DNA of 6,062 nt from Anaerolineae bacterium (GTDB lineage: Bacteria > Chloroflexota > Anaerolineae > 4572-78 > J111). The notes beneath the pieces are model-generated. The model worked only from the letters and a program-made list of their open reading frames with translations. It ran no database searches and was not told where the DNA came from. The stretch's first letter is position 1. Each line of letters opens with the position of its first letter. The stretch spans positions 1-6,062 of the forward strand of contig JAKLJP010000100.1 in assembly GCA_023151115.1 (NCBI GenBank), given 5' to 3'. The position numbers were made by a program, and so were the translations under genes. This document shows, in pieces, positions 1-6,019 of this stretch.

Positions 1-22
1 CCCCCAAAAGCGAACACACCCG
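1..22. repeat. Left copy of a 22-bp perfect inverted repeat
   Basis: The first 22 bases begin CCCCCAAAAGCG and end ACACACCCG. Their exact reverse complement lies at 5990-6011, and the match stops at base 23 (A, where T would be needed). The left copy starts at the window edge, so the repeat may extend further left. It ends five bases before the -35 box of the tRNA promoter. What it is remains open: a dispersed intergenic repeat at which an assembly broke, or an element end. No transposase lies between the copies. Confidence 0.85.
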
Positions 23-27
23 AAGAT

Positions 28-55
28 TTGACGGCCTTAGAAGACGTGGTAAAAT
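28..55 (+). promoter_or_regulatory. Probable sigma70-type promoter for tRNA-Cys
   Basis: TTGACG at 28-33 (5 of 6 to the -35 consensus) and TAAAAT at 50-55 (5 of 6 to the -10 consensus) are separated by 16 bp. Transcription would begin near 62, giving a leader of about 67 nt before the tRNA. The leader contains GTCTTAA twice as a direct repeat (80-86 and 102-108). No better -35/-10 pair was seen closer to the tRNA. Confidence 0.55.
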
Positions 56-128
56 AGAAAAACAATAAGAAAAGCGATCGTCTTAAAACGCGCAGGTTTT
101 TGTCTTAAGGCGGATACTATTTCTTTCT

Positions 129-200
<72 letters not shown>

Positions 201-210
201 CAAGTAGTCC

Positions 211-243
211 AAAGGGCCAGGTCAACTCGGCCCTTTTTGTTTT
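211..243 (+). terminator. Rho-independent terminator after tRNA-Cys
   Basis: AAAGGGCC (211-218) pairs perfectly with GGCCCTTT (229-236) across a 10-base loop. The T-rich tail runs to 243 (TTGTTTT). It lies 10 bases past the tRNA end and 26 bases before the sulfurtransferase start. It should end most tRNA transcripts; some read-through into 270-1187 is possible, as no separate promoter for that gene is obvious. Confidence 0.85.
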
Positions 244-269
244 AACGCTGCTACGCTGAGTCAGACGCT

Positions 270-1187
270 ATGTTTGATTTTGTCAATCATCCTTTGGTTG
301 AAACGGAGTGGCTGGCGGCTCATTTGAGCGAGCCCCACCTGCGAGTGGTAGATGCGCGCTGGCGTGGCGATGGGTCGAGCCGCGACCTTTATCGGGCCGG
401 CCATATTCCCGGCGCGGTCCATCTCGATTGGCAACGCGACTTGGGCTACACCCGCGAGGGTATACGCGATCTGCTCTTGCCCCCGGATCGCTTTGCCGCG
501 GTGATGGTCGCTGCCGGCATTGGCGATGATACAGCTGTGGTCGCCTACGCCGAAACCGATTACTCAGGCGCAGCCCGCCTGTGGTGGGCGCTGCGTTATT
601 ATGGCCACGAACAGGTTGCCGTGCTTAACGGCGGTCTGACCAAATGGCTGGCCGAAAATCGCCCGCTCAGTACCGACCTGCCGCAGCCAACCCCGGTTGT
701 TTTTACACCCCGCCCTCAACCACACTGGCTGGCCACCGCCGCCGAAATCGAGCAAGTTTGTGGCGGCAGCTTCTCCGATACTCGCCTGGTAGACACGCGC
801 CCCCCTGAACAATACCTGGGCCAGGCGGTCTGGACGCCTCATGGCAGTTTGTATTTGCGCCCCGGCCAAACAACGGTGGAGATTGGCGCGCGGCGGCCTA
901 TACGGGCGGGACACATTCCCGGCGCGGTGCATTGGCATGCCTCGACCAACCTCGATCCGGCGGAATGGACCTATCTGGCCCCGGAGGCGCTGCGGGCCAG
1001 GGCCGAGGCTGCCGGCCTGCAGCCGGAGCAGCGCGTGATTACCTACTGCGGCGTCGGCATTTCGGCTTCGTTAGGGTTGTTCGCCTTGTATCTGGCCGGG
1101 TATCGCCATCTGGCGTTGTATGATGCCTCGTGGGAGGAGTGGGGAACCGACCCAACCCTGCCGGTGACCGGTCCAACCCAGCAGTAG
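270..1187 (+). CDS. Two-domain sulfurtransferase (rhodanese / 3-mercaptopyruvate sulfurtransferase family)
   Basis: This 305-residue protein should move a sulfane sulfur from thiosulfate or 3-mercaptopyruvate to an acceptor through a cysteine persulfide, in the cytosol (no signal peptide). Two tandem rhodanese domains are visible, at about 9-135 and 152-295. Each has the GHIPGAVH motif (44-51 and 214-221). The C-terminal domain is catalytic: YCGVGISAS puts the active Cys at 260, and the CGxG loop resembles mercaptopyruvate sulfurtransferase more than thiosulfate-type CRKG rhodanese. The family's C-terminal SWxEWG-like block appears as SWEEWG at 287-292. The N-terminal domain has no Cys at the matching position, as is normal. 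The stretch at about 184-212, before the second GHIPGAV, looks longer than usual. The ATG at 270 has only a weak ribosome site, but homology begins almost at once (LVETEWLAAHL). Its substrate cannot be settled from sequence. Confidence 0.92.
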   Translation: MFDFVNHPLVETEWLAAHLSEPHLRVVDARWRGDGSSRDLYRAGHIPGAVHLDWQRDLGYTREGIRDLLLPPDRFAAVMVAAGIGDDTAVVAYAETDYSGAARLWWALRYYGHEQVAVLNGGLTKWLAENRPLSTDLPQPTPVVFTPRPQPHWLATAAEIEQVCGGSFSDTRLVDTRPPEQYLGQAVWTPHGSLYLRPGQTTVEIGARRPIRAGHIPGAVHWHASTNLDPAEWTYLAPEALRARAEAAGLQPEQRVITYCGVGISASLGLFALYLAGYRHLALYDASWEEWGTDPTLPVTGPTQQ

Positions 1188-1191
1188 CCCC

Positions 1192-1243
1192 AAAAAAGGA
1201 GATTAGAGATTGGAGATCGCTCAATCTCCAATCTCTAATCTCC
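1192..1243 (-). terminator. Long perfect hairpin with minus-strand T-run, ending the glycosyltransferase genes
   Basis: The arms 1198-1217 and 1224-1243 are perfect 20-base reverse complements around a 6-base loop. Read on the minus strand, the hairpin is followed by six Ts (the A-run 1192-1197 on plus), which makes it a standard intrinsic terminator 29 bases past the glycosyltransferase stop. On the plus strand there is no T-run, so it would end the sulfurtransferase transcript less efficiently. Each arm is made of three 7-bp units (GGAGATT, AGAGATT, GGAGATC at 1198-1218; AATCTCC, AATCTCT, AATCTCC at 1223-1243), so it also looks like a folded heptamer repeat. Confidence 0.75.
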
Positions 1244-1272
1244 GGCAATAACGGTTCTTGGTAGACAAGTTT

Positions 1273-2424
1273 TTAGCCGGCCGAACCGCTCTTCTTCTCC
1301 GGCTGCAAAGAACAATAAACTTCTGCTAACTCAGCGCCGGCTTTTTGCCACGAAAACTTTTGCGCCTGGCTCAACCCCCGCCGGCGCAAATCGCGCCGCA
1401 GTTCCGAGTCGGCCAAAACCCGGCGCATCGCTTGGCTCCAGGCGGCGGTGTCGGTCGGGTCAAGCAGCAGGCCGGCCTCGCCCACTACTTCCGGCAAACT
1501 GGAACTATTGCTGCTAATCACCGGCGCGCCGCAGGCCATTGCTTCTAACGGGCCTAAACCAAAGCCTTCATACAGGGATGGAAACGCAAACAGTTCGGCC
1601 AGTTGGTAGAAGCCCGGCAGGTCGGCTTCGTCAACATAGCCGGGAAAAATAACACACTCCTGTAGCCCCATCGCTTGCAGTTTTTGAAAAAATGATTCGT
1701 AGAGCCAGCCCTTTTTGCCGACCAACACCAGTTTCAAATCGGGCCAATCCACCAGGAGCGGCTGAAAAGCGTCGAGCAGCCGGCTGAGATTTTTGCGTGG
1801 CTCGATGGTGGCGACGTGCAAAATAAACTGGGCGGGGAGCCGATACTTCTGGCGAATCTGCGCCAGCCGGCCGGGGTCGCTAACCGGCTGAAACGAGGGG
1901 GCCGGCGCTTCGTAAATCACTTTGATTTTTGCTTCCGGCAGCCCGTAATAATGCAGCGCATCCTGTTTGGTCCATTCGGAGGGGGTGATAATCACATCGG
2001 CGGCGCGCAGATAGCGCGGCATGCTCAAGGTTAGATACCAGCGGTTGTAGGGTAAATGGTACTCCGGGTAGCGCAAAAAAATGAGGTCGTGCAGGGTGTA
2101 AACGGTGCGAGCCTGGCTAAAATGAGCTAGCAGGTGATTGGTAGCGTGAAAAATATCTGTCGCCCCAAAAACCCGGTCCAGCGGCCAGCGTGTCATCTGC
2201 GAAAGCAGTACGGCCATACGCCAGGGTTTATTGCCCAGCTTGATTGTGCGCCGGGGCAGATGACGCAGATAATCGGGCAGTTCCGCCTGGCCATCATCAT
2301 TGTAAAACAGGGACAGGTCGAACCGGCTTCTGTGTTCGGCTATGGCACGGGCAATTTCGCCGGCATAGCGCCCCAGGCCGGCGTGTTTTTGCGCTGTCGG
2401 AGAAACATCAAGGCAGATGTGCAT
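1273..2424 (-). CDS. GT4-type glycosyltransferase (downstream member of a paralogous pair)
   Basis: This 383-residue, GT-B fold retaining glycosyltransferase (GT4, Pfam Glycos_transf_1 type) probably transfers a sugar from a nucleotide-sugar donor to a growing glycan on the cytosolic face of the membrane. The N-terminal acceptor half starts at residue 1 with MHICLDVSP and the glycine-rich GLGRY (16-20); HDL is at 112-114. The donor half starts near 198 with ILHVATIEPRKN (201-212; Lys211 is the usual phosphate-contacting residue). It carries the EX7E motif in EGFGLGPLE (Glu286 and Glu294), then AMACGAPVISSN and [11 protein letters not shown]. No signal peptide or membrane segment is seen, and the length is normal. 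It lies 118 bp after its paralog on the same strand. The start is not certain: the only strong AGGAG (2448-2452) is 23 bases from the ATG, while an in-frame CTG at 2437-2439 lies 8 bases from it. Donor and acceptor sugars are unknown. Confidence 0.93.
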   Translation of the reverse strand: MHICLDVSPTAQKHAGLGRYAGEIARAIAEHRSRFDLSLFYNDDGQAELPDYLRHLPRRTIKLGNKPWRMAVLLSQMTRWPLDRVFGATDIFHATNHLLAHFSQARTVYTLHDLIFLRYPEYHLPYNRWYLTLSMPRYLRAADVIITPSEWTKQDALHYYGLPEAKIKVIYEAPAPSFQPVSDPGRLAQIRQKYRLPAQFILHVATIEPRKNLSRLLDAFQPLLVDWPDLKLVLVGKKGWLYESFFQKLQAMGLQECVIFPGYVDEADLPGFYQLAELFAFPSLYEGFGLGPLEAMACGAPVISSNSSSLPEVVGEAGLLLDPTDTAAWSQAMRRVLADSELRRDLRRRGLSQAQKFSWQKAGAELAEVYCSLQPEKKSGSAG

Positions 2425-2454
2425 TTTGTAGATGTCCAGAAAAATTTCTCCTAC

Positions 2455-2513
2455 TGTTGTTGTCTTGCGTGTTACGTCTTCCGTTCATTTTGGGCAGCAC
2501 GCAAGACGCAACA
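2455..2513. repeat. Period-7 palindromic repeat between the two glycosyltransferase genes (copy A)
   Basis: Heptamers ending in CGT run through the left half (CTTGCGT 2464-2470, GTTACGT 2471-2477, CTTCCGT 2478-2484). The right half has ACGCAAG and ACGCAAC (2499-2512). A core of 10 bp pairs perfectly (2462-2471 with 2498-2507) and extends to 2455 and 2513 with one bulge and a wobble. Its minus strand shares TGTTGCGTCTTGCGT, a central GAACGGAA and AACACGCAAGAC, in that order, with the plus strand of the element at 3759-3818. The two are diverged copies in opposite orientation. There is no T-run, so it is not an obvious terminator. Confidence 0.7.
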
Positions 2514-2542
2514 GGTGTGTTTTCAAGGTAGTTATCCCTTTA

Positions 2543-3682
2543 TCACCCCAGCAAGGCTTTATACAAATCCAACAGTTTGGCCGTCATCCCTGTCCAGGTA
2601 AATTGAGCCGCCCGTGCTTGTCCAGCTTGAGCTAATTTCTGGCGCAAATCTGGGTCGGCCAGCAGGCGCGACATAGCCGCCGCTAATGCTTCCACATCGT
2701 GAGGGTCTATCAGCAGGCCGGCCTCCCCTACCACTTCGGGCAGGGCCGATTGGTTGGAGGCGATAACGGGCGTGCCGCAGGCCATTGCTTCTAGCGCCGG
2801 CAAACCAAAACCTTCGTATAACGACGGATATACAAACAGGCTGGCAGCGCTGTACATAGCCGGCAAATCGACGTCGGCCACAAAGCCGAGAAAATGGACG
2901 CGCCCGGTCAGGCCGCAGCGAGCAACTTCGTTAAACGTGGCTTCATAACGCCAGCCTTTACTGCCGATGATGACCAGCGCCAGGGCGGGGTCCAAAGCGG
3001 CAAACGCCTGGATCAAACGTTGGTAGTTTTTGCGGGGCTGGATGGTGCCCACGCTCAAAATGAACGGCTGCGACCCCAAGCCGTACTTCTGGCGTACCAT
3101 AGCCAGCCGATCCGGTTCAGTCACCGGTTGGAAGTCGGTGGTGACGCCGTGATAAAGCACGCTGATTTTTTGTGGTGGCGTTTGATACAATTCGATTAAA
3201 TCCTGCCGGGTAGCTTCGGAAACGGCAATGACGTGGTCGGCCTGCCTGACGGAGCGGGGGGCCCATTGATTCAACTGGCGGCTCATCCCCGGCATGGTCG
3301 TTTCCGGCTGGCGGACAAAGGAGAGATCATGCACCGTGACCAGGGTGCGCGTGCCGGGCTTGACCGGCGGCAAAAAAAAGTCGGTGGCGTGGAACAGATC
3401 AAGCGGGCCGGTCCAGGTTTGAATCCACAGCGGCAAATGCAGCCGGTACCACAATCGGGCCAGCCAGCGTTCGGTCAGTCGGGTGGGCCGCCAGGCAAAG
3501 TTAGGACCGGGCAGCGCCGGTAGGGAGACTCGTCCTGCCGAGGCCACAAACAGACGGTATGCTGGGGCTTCTTTTTCGGGTGACAGCGCGGCCAGCGCCT
3601 TGACCAGCTCACGGCTGTAGCGCCCAATGCCGGCGGCCTGTTGCACCGCCGCCGTATAATCAATGCCAATACGAGCAGTCAT
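2543..3682 (-). CDS. GT4-type glycosyltransferase (upstream member of a paralogous pair)
   Basis: This 379-residue GT-B glycosyltransferase of the GT4 family, close to the mannosyltransferase-like (MtfB-type) branch by pattern, probably acts in extracellular or surface polysaccharide assembly. The N-terminal half has GIGRYS (18-23), [10 protein letters not shown] (97-106), VHDLSF (117-122) and VSEATRQDL (154-162). The C-terminal half has [12 protein letters not shown] (208-219; Lys218) and the EX7E motif in EGFGLPALE (Glu290 and Glu298). [12 protein letters not shown] and [11 protein letters not shown] follow. There is no signal peptide or membrane helix. It matches the 1273-2424 product block for block over its whole length, which indicates an old tandem duplication. 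An SD-like GGTGGAG (complement of 3698-3704) lies 15 bases before the ATG, which is rather far. The gene is bracketed by inverted copies of one palindromic repeat (2455-2513 and 3759-3818). The exact sugar is not predictable. Confidence 0.93.
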   Translation of the reverse strand: MTARIGIDYTAAVQQAAGIGRYSRELVKALAALSPEKEAPAYRLFVASAGRVSLPALPGPNFAWRPTRLTERWLARLWYRLHLPLWIQTWTGPLDLFHATDFFLPPVKPGTRTLVTVHDLSFVRQPETTMPGMSRQLNQWAPRSVRQADHVIAVSEATRQDLIELYQTPPQKISVLYHGVTTDFQPVTEPDRLAMVRQKYGLGSQPFILSVGTIQPRKNYQRLIQAFAALDPALALVIIGSKGWRYEATFNEVARCGLTGRVHFLGFVADVDLPAMYSAASLFVYPSLYEGFGLPALEAMACGTPVIASNQSALPEVVGEAGLLIDPHDVEALAAAMSRLLADPDLRQKLAQAGQARAAQFTWTGMTAKLLDLYKALLG

Positions 3683-3691
3683 AGCGTGCTG

Positions 3692-3719
3692 ATTTTACTC
3701 CACCTGGCCTATTTTACAA
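3692..3719 (-). promoter_or_regulatory. Weak candidate promoter for the glycosyltransferase pair
   Basis: On the minus strand, TTGTAA (complement of 3714-3719) and TAAAAT (complement of 3692-3697) are 16 bp apart. Use of this pair would start transcription within a few bases of the ATG. A second TAAAAT (complement of 3711-3716) would give a leader of about 20 bases that includes the GGTGGAG site, but it lacks a well-spaced -35. Either could serve; the region is AT-rich compared with its neighbours. Confidence 0.3.
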
Positions 3720-3758
3720 AAGGCTTGATGGAATAAGGCAACTCAAGATATATAAGCC

Positions 3759-3818
3759 GAAACGTGTTGCGTCTTGCGTAAAGTACAGAGAACGGAACAC
3801 GCAAGACGCAACGCGTTT
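3759..3818. repeat. Period-7 palindromic repeat in the divergent promoter region (copy B)
   Basis: The arms 3760-3779 and 3799-3818 pair over all 20 positions, with one T-G wobble, around a 19-base loop. The left arm contains GAAACGT, GTTGCGT and CTTGCGT in tandem (3759-3779). The right side contains GAACGGA, ACACGCA and AGACGCA in tandem (3790-3810). The hairpin lies between the glycosyltransferase start (3682) and the promoter at 3868-3897, so it could insulate the divergent genes, but no T-run follows on either strand. It is a diverged inverted copy of 2455-2513. Confidence 0.75.
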
Positions 3819-3867
3819 ATGGAGGGTAGGACGCAGCTGAGTTATCGCCGCTAAGACCGTTGGCATA

Positions 3868-3897
3868 TTGATAGATGCAGCCAATTTGTGCTATAAT
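3868..3897 (+). promoter_or_regulatory. Near-consensus sigma70-type promoter
   Basis: TTGATA (3868-3873, 5 of 6 to the -35 consensus) and a perfect TATAAT (3892-3897) are 18 bp apart. Transcription should start near 3904, leaving a leader of about 27 bases with a ribosome site AGAGG at 3919-3923. The TTG that would open a longer reading frame at 3868 is itself the -35 box. This argues that translation begins at the ATG at 3931 and not at 3868. Confidence 0.75.
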
Positions 3898-3930
3898 AAA
3901 GTGCCGATTAATCCACGCAGAGGCCAAGCC

Positions 3931-4629
3931 ATGACAACTAAATTAAAAATAGATTTGTCCCAGGGGATTCTGGAGGTTGAAGGCAGTGAAACCTTTGTCA
4001 AGGCCATTTACACTGACTTCAAAGCTCATTTTGTCGAGCCGAACGGTCAAACCGCCGCCGAAGAATCAGCGTTGACGGCCAAATCGAAACGGATTAAAAC
4101 ACCACGCAGTCCAAAAATCCGGCGGGAGACTACGCCTTTGCCGATTGAACCATCAGCCGATCAAATTGTTCCTCCTCCGATGGCCCCGGTGAGTGAGGTT
4201 ATTCCAGAGCCGCTGCCCGAACCGCCTCCTTCACCCCTGCCTGAACCCGAGCCTGCTCTGCCCGCCGAAACCAAAGCGCCCGCCCCCACTTACACCTACC
4301 TCCAAACCCTGGAATTGGGGCATACCAGCGGCCATCCTGCCCTGGTTGAATTTATGGACGCCAAGCTGCCCATCACCAACGAAGAGCGCAACCTGGTCTT
4401 TTTGTACTACTTGCAGCACATTCTCAAGGTAAAACCCATCACCCTGGATCACGTTTATACCTGCTACCGCGAGGCCAAAATCCGCGCCCCCCTCAATATC
4501 GAGAACAGCCTGCGCCTGACCGCCGAGCATCGCGGCTGGATCAAAGCCAACCAAAATGGCTCCATGTCCGTCACCCCCGAAGGCAAGCTGTACGTGGAAA
4601 AGCAGTTACCCAAGAAGGTTAAAAACTGA
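3931..4629 (+). CDS. Protein of unknown function with proline-rich linker and possible winged-helix C-terminus
   Basis: I do not recognise this 232-residue protein. Three parts are visible. Residues 4-34 form a short strand-helix unit (LKIDLSQGILEVEGSE, then FVKAIYTDFKAHF). Residues 40-120 are a disordered-looking linker, first basic (KSKRIKTPRSPKIRRE, 51-66), then rich in Pro and Glu (80-120). Residues 121-226 look globular and helical, and end in a helix, turn and strand pattern (SLRLTAEHRGWIK, then MSVTPEGKLYVEKQL) that resembles a winged-helix domain. A regulatory or nucleic-acid-binding scaffold is an inference only. No Cys pairs, signal peptide or membrane segment is seen. The ATG at 3931 is preceded 7 bases upstream by AGAGG; the frame stays open to 3868, but that stretch is the promoter. 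The next gene is 88 bp downstream and could be cotranscribed. Confidence 0.8.
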   Translation: MTTKLKIDLSQGILEVEGSETFVKAIYTDFKAHFVEPNGQTAAEESALTAKSKRIKTPRSPKIRRETTPLPIEPSADQIVPPPMAPVSEVIPEPLPEPPPSPLPEPEPALPAETKAPAPTYTYLQTLELGHTSGHPALVEFMDAKLPITNEERNLVFLYYLQHILKVKPITLDHVYTCYREAKIRAPLNIENSLRLTAEHRGWIKANQNGSMSVTPEGKLYVEKQLPKKVKN

Positions 4630-4640
4630 CCGCCGACCAA

Positions 4641-4686
4641 CCCCCACCCTAACCCTCCCCCTAAGAGGGGGAGGGAAGGGAGGGGG
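4641..4686. repeat. GC-rich REP-like hairpin
   Basis: CCCTCCCCCT (4653-4662) pairs perfectly with AGGGGGAGGG (4666-4675) over a three-base AAG loop. The stem continues imperfectly with 4641-4650 against 4677-4686 past small internal mismatches. The left arm has a hexamer rhythm (CACCCT, AACCCT, CCCCCT at 4645-4662). No T-run follows on the plus strand, so it is more likely a dispersed REP-like repeat than a terminator. It could stabilise or weaken the shared transcript between 3931-4629 and 4718-5863. It is similar in design to 6029-6053. Confidence 0.7.
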
Positions 4687-4717
4687 TGCGGTCCCCGGTC
4701 GCTCCGTAGGAGCTTTC

Positions 4718-5863
4718 ATGAAAATCCTTGCCGTGGATGTCGGGACCGGCACCCAGGATATTTTGCTGTTTGACAGCGACAAAGAGGTTGAAAATTGTTA
4801 CAAGTTGGTTTTGCCCTCGCCAACGGTGATGCTGGCCCAGCAGATCCGTGCTGCCACTCAACAAGGGATCGGGGTAGTGCTCAGTGGGGTGCTGATGGGG
4901 GGTGGTCCCTGCGCCTGGGCTGCCCGCGATCACGTCCAGGCCGGTTATCCGCTGTGGGTCACGCCCGACGCCGCCCGCACCTTTGACGACGATCCCACCC
5001 GCGTCGAGGCGATGGGCGCGACAATTGTCGGTGAAGATGAAGCCACTGCTATTAACGGTCAGGCTGTCCACCTGACAATGGGCGACTTCGATTATCGGGC
5101 CATCGCCGCCGCTTTTGCCCGCTTTGGCGTGGATTTGGACCACGACCTCGATGCTATCGCTATCGCCGTTTTCGACCATGGCAATGCGCCGCCCGGCGTC
5201 AGCGACCGCCTTTTTCGCTTCCAATACATCGAGAGGTGTATCCAGACTCGCAACAGCCTGACCAGCTTTGCCTTTCTTGCCGAACAAGTCCCGCCGATCC
5301 TGACCCGCTTGGAAGCGACGGCCCGCATCGCTCGCGCCGCCCGGCCCGACTTGCCGGTGCTGCTGATGGACACGGCCCCTGCCGCTGTGCTCGGCGCGCT
5401 GGAAGATCCGCACGTGGCCCAAACTCGCCCGGCGATTGTGGCTAACATCGGCAACTTTCACTGCCTGGCCTTTCGGTTGGGTCCAACCAACGGCGACCCG
5501 GCGGGCGGGATCGAAGGCGTGTTTGAACATCACACCGGCGAAATCACCCCTTCGCAGTTGGAAGGCTATCTGCGCCGCCTGGCCCAGGGCAACTTGAGCC
5601 ACACCGAAATTTTTGACAGCAACGGTCACGGCGCGGTCATGTTTGCCCATCACCCCATCCCGTTGGATTTCCTGTCCATTACCGGCCCCCGGCGCAACTT
5701 TCTGCGCGGGTCGGCCCTCAACCCTTACCTGGCTACGCCCTTTGGCGATATGATGCTGGCCGGCAGCTACGGTCTTATCCGCGCTTATACCAGCATAAGA
5801 TCCGACTGGGCCGAAGCCATTGACCAGGCACTGCAAGGGCAGGGCGGCAAGTCGTTGTGGTGA
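4718..5863 (+). CDS. DUF1786-family protein (ASKHA-like, often mislabelled pyruvate formate-lyase activating enzyme)
   Basis: This 381-residue protein fits the uncharacterised DUF1786 family by overall pattern. The N-terminus MKILAVDVGTGTQDILLFD (1-19) is a strand-glycine-loop-strand like the first phosphate-binding loop of the ASKHA (actin, sugar kinase, Hsp70) fold. A second similar element is IVANIGNFHCLAFRLG (240-255). Other marked blocks are LSGVLMGGGPCAWAARDH (55-72), DEATAINGQAVHL (107-119), FDHGNAPPG (152-160), MDTAPAAVLGAL (217-228) and FEHHTGEI (269-276). The family has carried a pyruvate formate-lyase activating label. The radical-SAM CxxxCxxC is absent: the only Cys are 27, 65, 174 and 249. 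The start at 4718 is set by AGGAG at 4708-4712, five bases upstream. The frame is open further left only across a GC-rich repeat. Real function is unknown; ATP or phosphate binding is an inference. Confidence 0.82.
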   Translation: MKILAVDVGTGTQDILLFDSDKEVENCYKLVLPSPTVMLAQQIRAATQQGIGVVLSGVLMGGGPCAWAARDHVQAGYPLWVTPDAARTFDDDPTRVEAMGATIVGEDEATAINGQAVHLTMGDFDYRAIAAAFARFGVDLDHDLDAIAIAVFDHGNAPPGVSDRLFRFQYIERCIQTRNSLTSFAFLAEQVPPILTRLEATARIARAARPDLPVLLMDTAPAAVLGALEDPHVAQTRPAIVANIGNFHCLAFRLGPTNGDPAGGIEGVFEHHTGEITPSQLEGYLRRLAQGNLSHTEIFDSNGHGAVMFAHHPIPLDFLSITGPRRNFLRGSALNPYLATPFGDMMLAGSYGLIRAYTSIRSDWAEAIDQALQGQGGKSLW

Positions 5864-5879
5864 TGGAGCAAAAGACAAA

Positions 5880-5942
5880 CGTGGTGCGTGGTGGGTGAAA
5901 CGTGATGCGTGAAGCGTGAAGCGTGAAGCGTGAGGCGTGAGT
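5880..5942. repeat. 7-bp tandem array (nine units)
   Basis: Nine contiguous heptamers fill 63 bp without a gap: CGTGGTG twice, GGTGAAA, CGTGATG, CGTGAAG three times, CGTGAGG and CGTGAGT. In a shifted frame the middle units read GAAGCGT, so they share the GCGT core with the heptamers at 2464-2470 and 3766-3779. The array begins 16 bases after the DUF1786 stop. The period is not a multiple of three and no reading frame is supported, so it is noncoding. Confidence 0.85.
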
Positions 5943-5990
5943 CTTGTTACCCTGCGACCTTGCGACTCTGCTACCTTGCTACCTTGCTAC
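5943..5990. repeat. 8-bp tandem array (six units)
   Basis: Six contiguous octamers start exactly where the heptamer array ends: CTTGTTAC, CCTGCGAC, CTTGCGAC, TCTGCTAC, CTTGCTAC and CTTGCTAC. All end in AC and share the pattern YYTGYKAC. The last base overlaps the 22-bp inverted repeat at 5990-6011. There are no spacers, so this is a simple tandem repeat and not CRISPR. Confidence 0.82.
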
Positions 5991-6011
5991 GGGTGTGTTC
6001 GCTTTTGGGGG
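5990..6011. repeat. Right copy of the 22-bp perfect inverted repeat
   Basis: This is the exact reverse complement of bases 1-22, beginning CGGGTGTGTTCGC and ending TTTTGGGGG. On its inner side it abuts the octamer array; on its outer side it is followed by a GC-rich hairpin repeat. The outer flank of the left copy lies outside the window, so target-site duplications cannot be tested here. Confidence 0.85.
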
Positions 6012-6019
6012 CAGACCTC

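Noticed and set aside
3868..3930. N-terminal extension of the unknown protein from a TTG at 3868
   Set aside because: That TTG is the -35 box and the following codons span the TATAAT; a transcript starting near 3904 could not contain it.
4645..4662. Telomere-like CCCTAACCCT
   Set aside because: It is a two-unit coincidence inside the C-rich arm of a hairpin; the surrounding hexamers differ.
4556..4717. N-terminal extension of the DUF1786 protein
   Set aside because: It would overlap the preceding gene and translate the GC-rich hairpin into low-complexity Pro/Leu/Gly sequence; AGGAG and the conserved strand begin at 4708-4718.
4661..5878. Long open frame of about 405 codons on the minus strand opposite the DUF1786 gene
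   Set aside because: It lies entirely antisense to a gene with clear motifs and a good ribosome site. Its ends run into intergenic repeats, and it shows no recognisable domain.
5943..5990. Possible CRISPR array
   Set aside because: The 8-bp units are contiguous and have no spacers; no cas gene is present.
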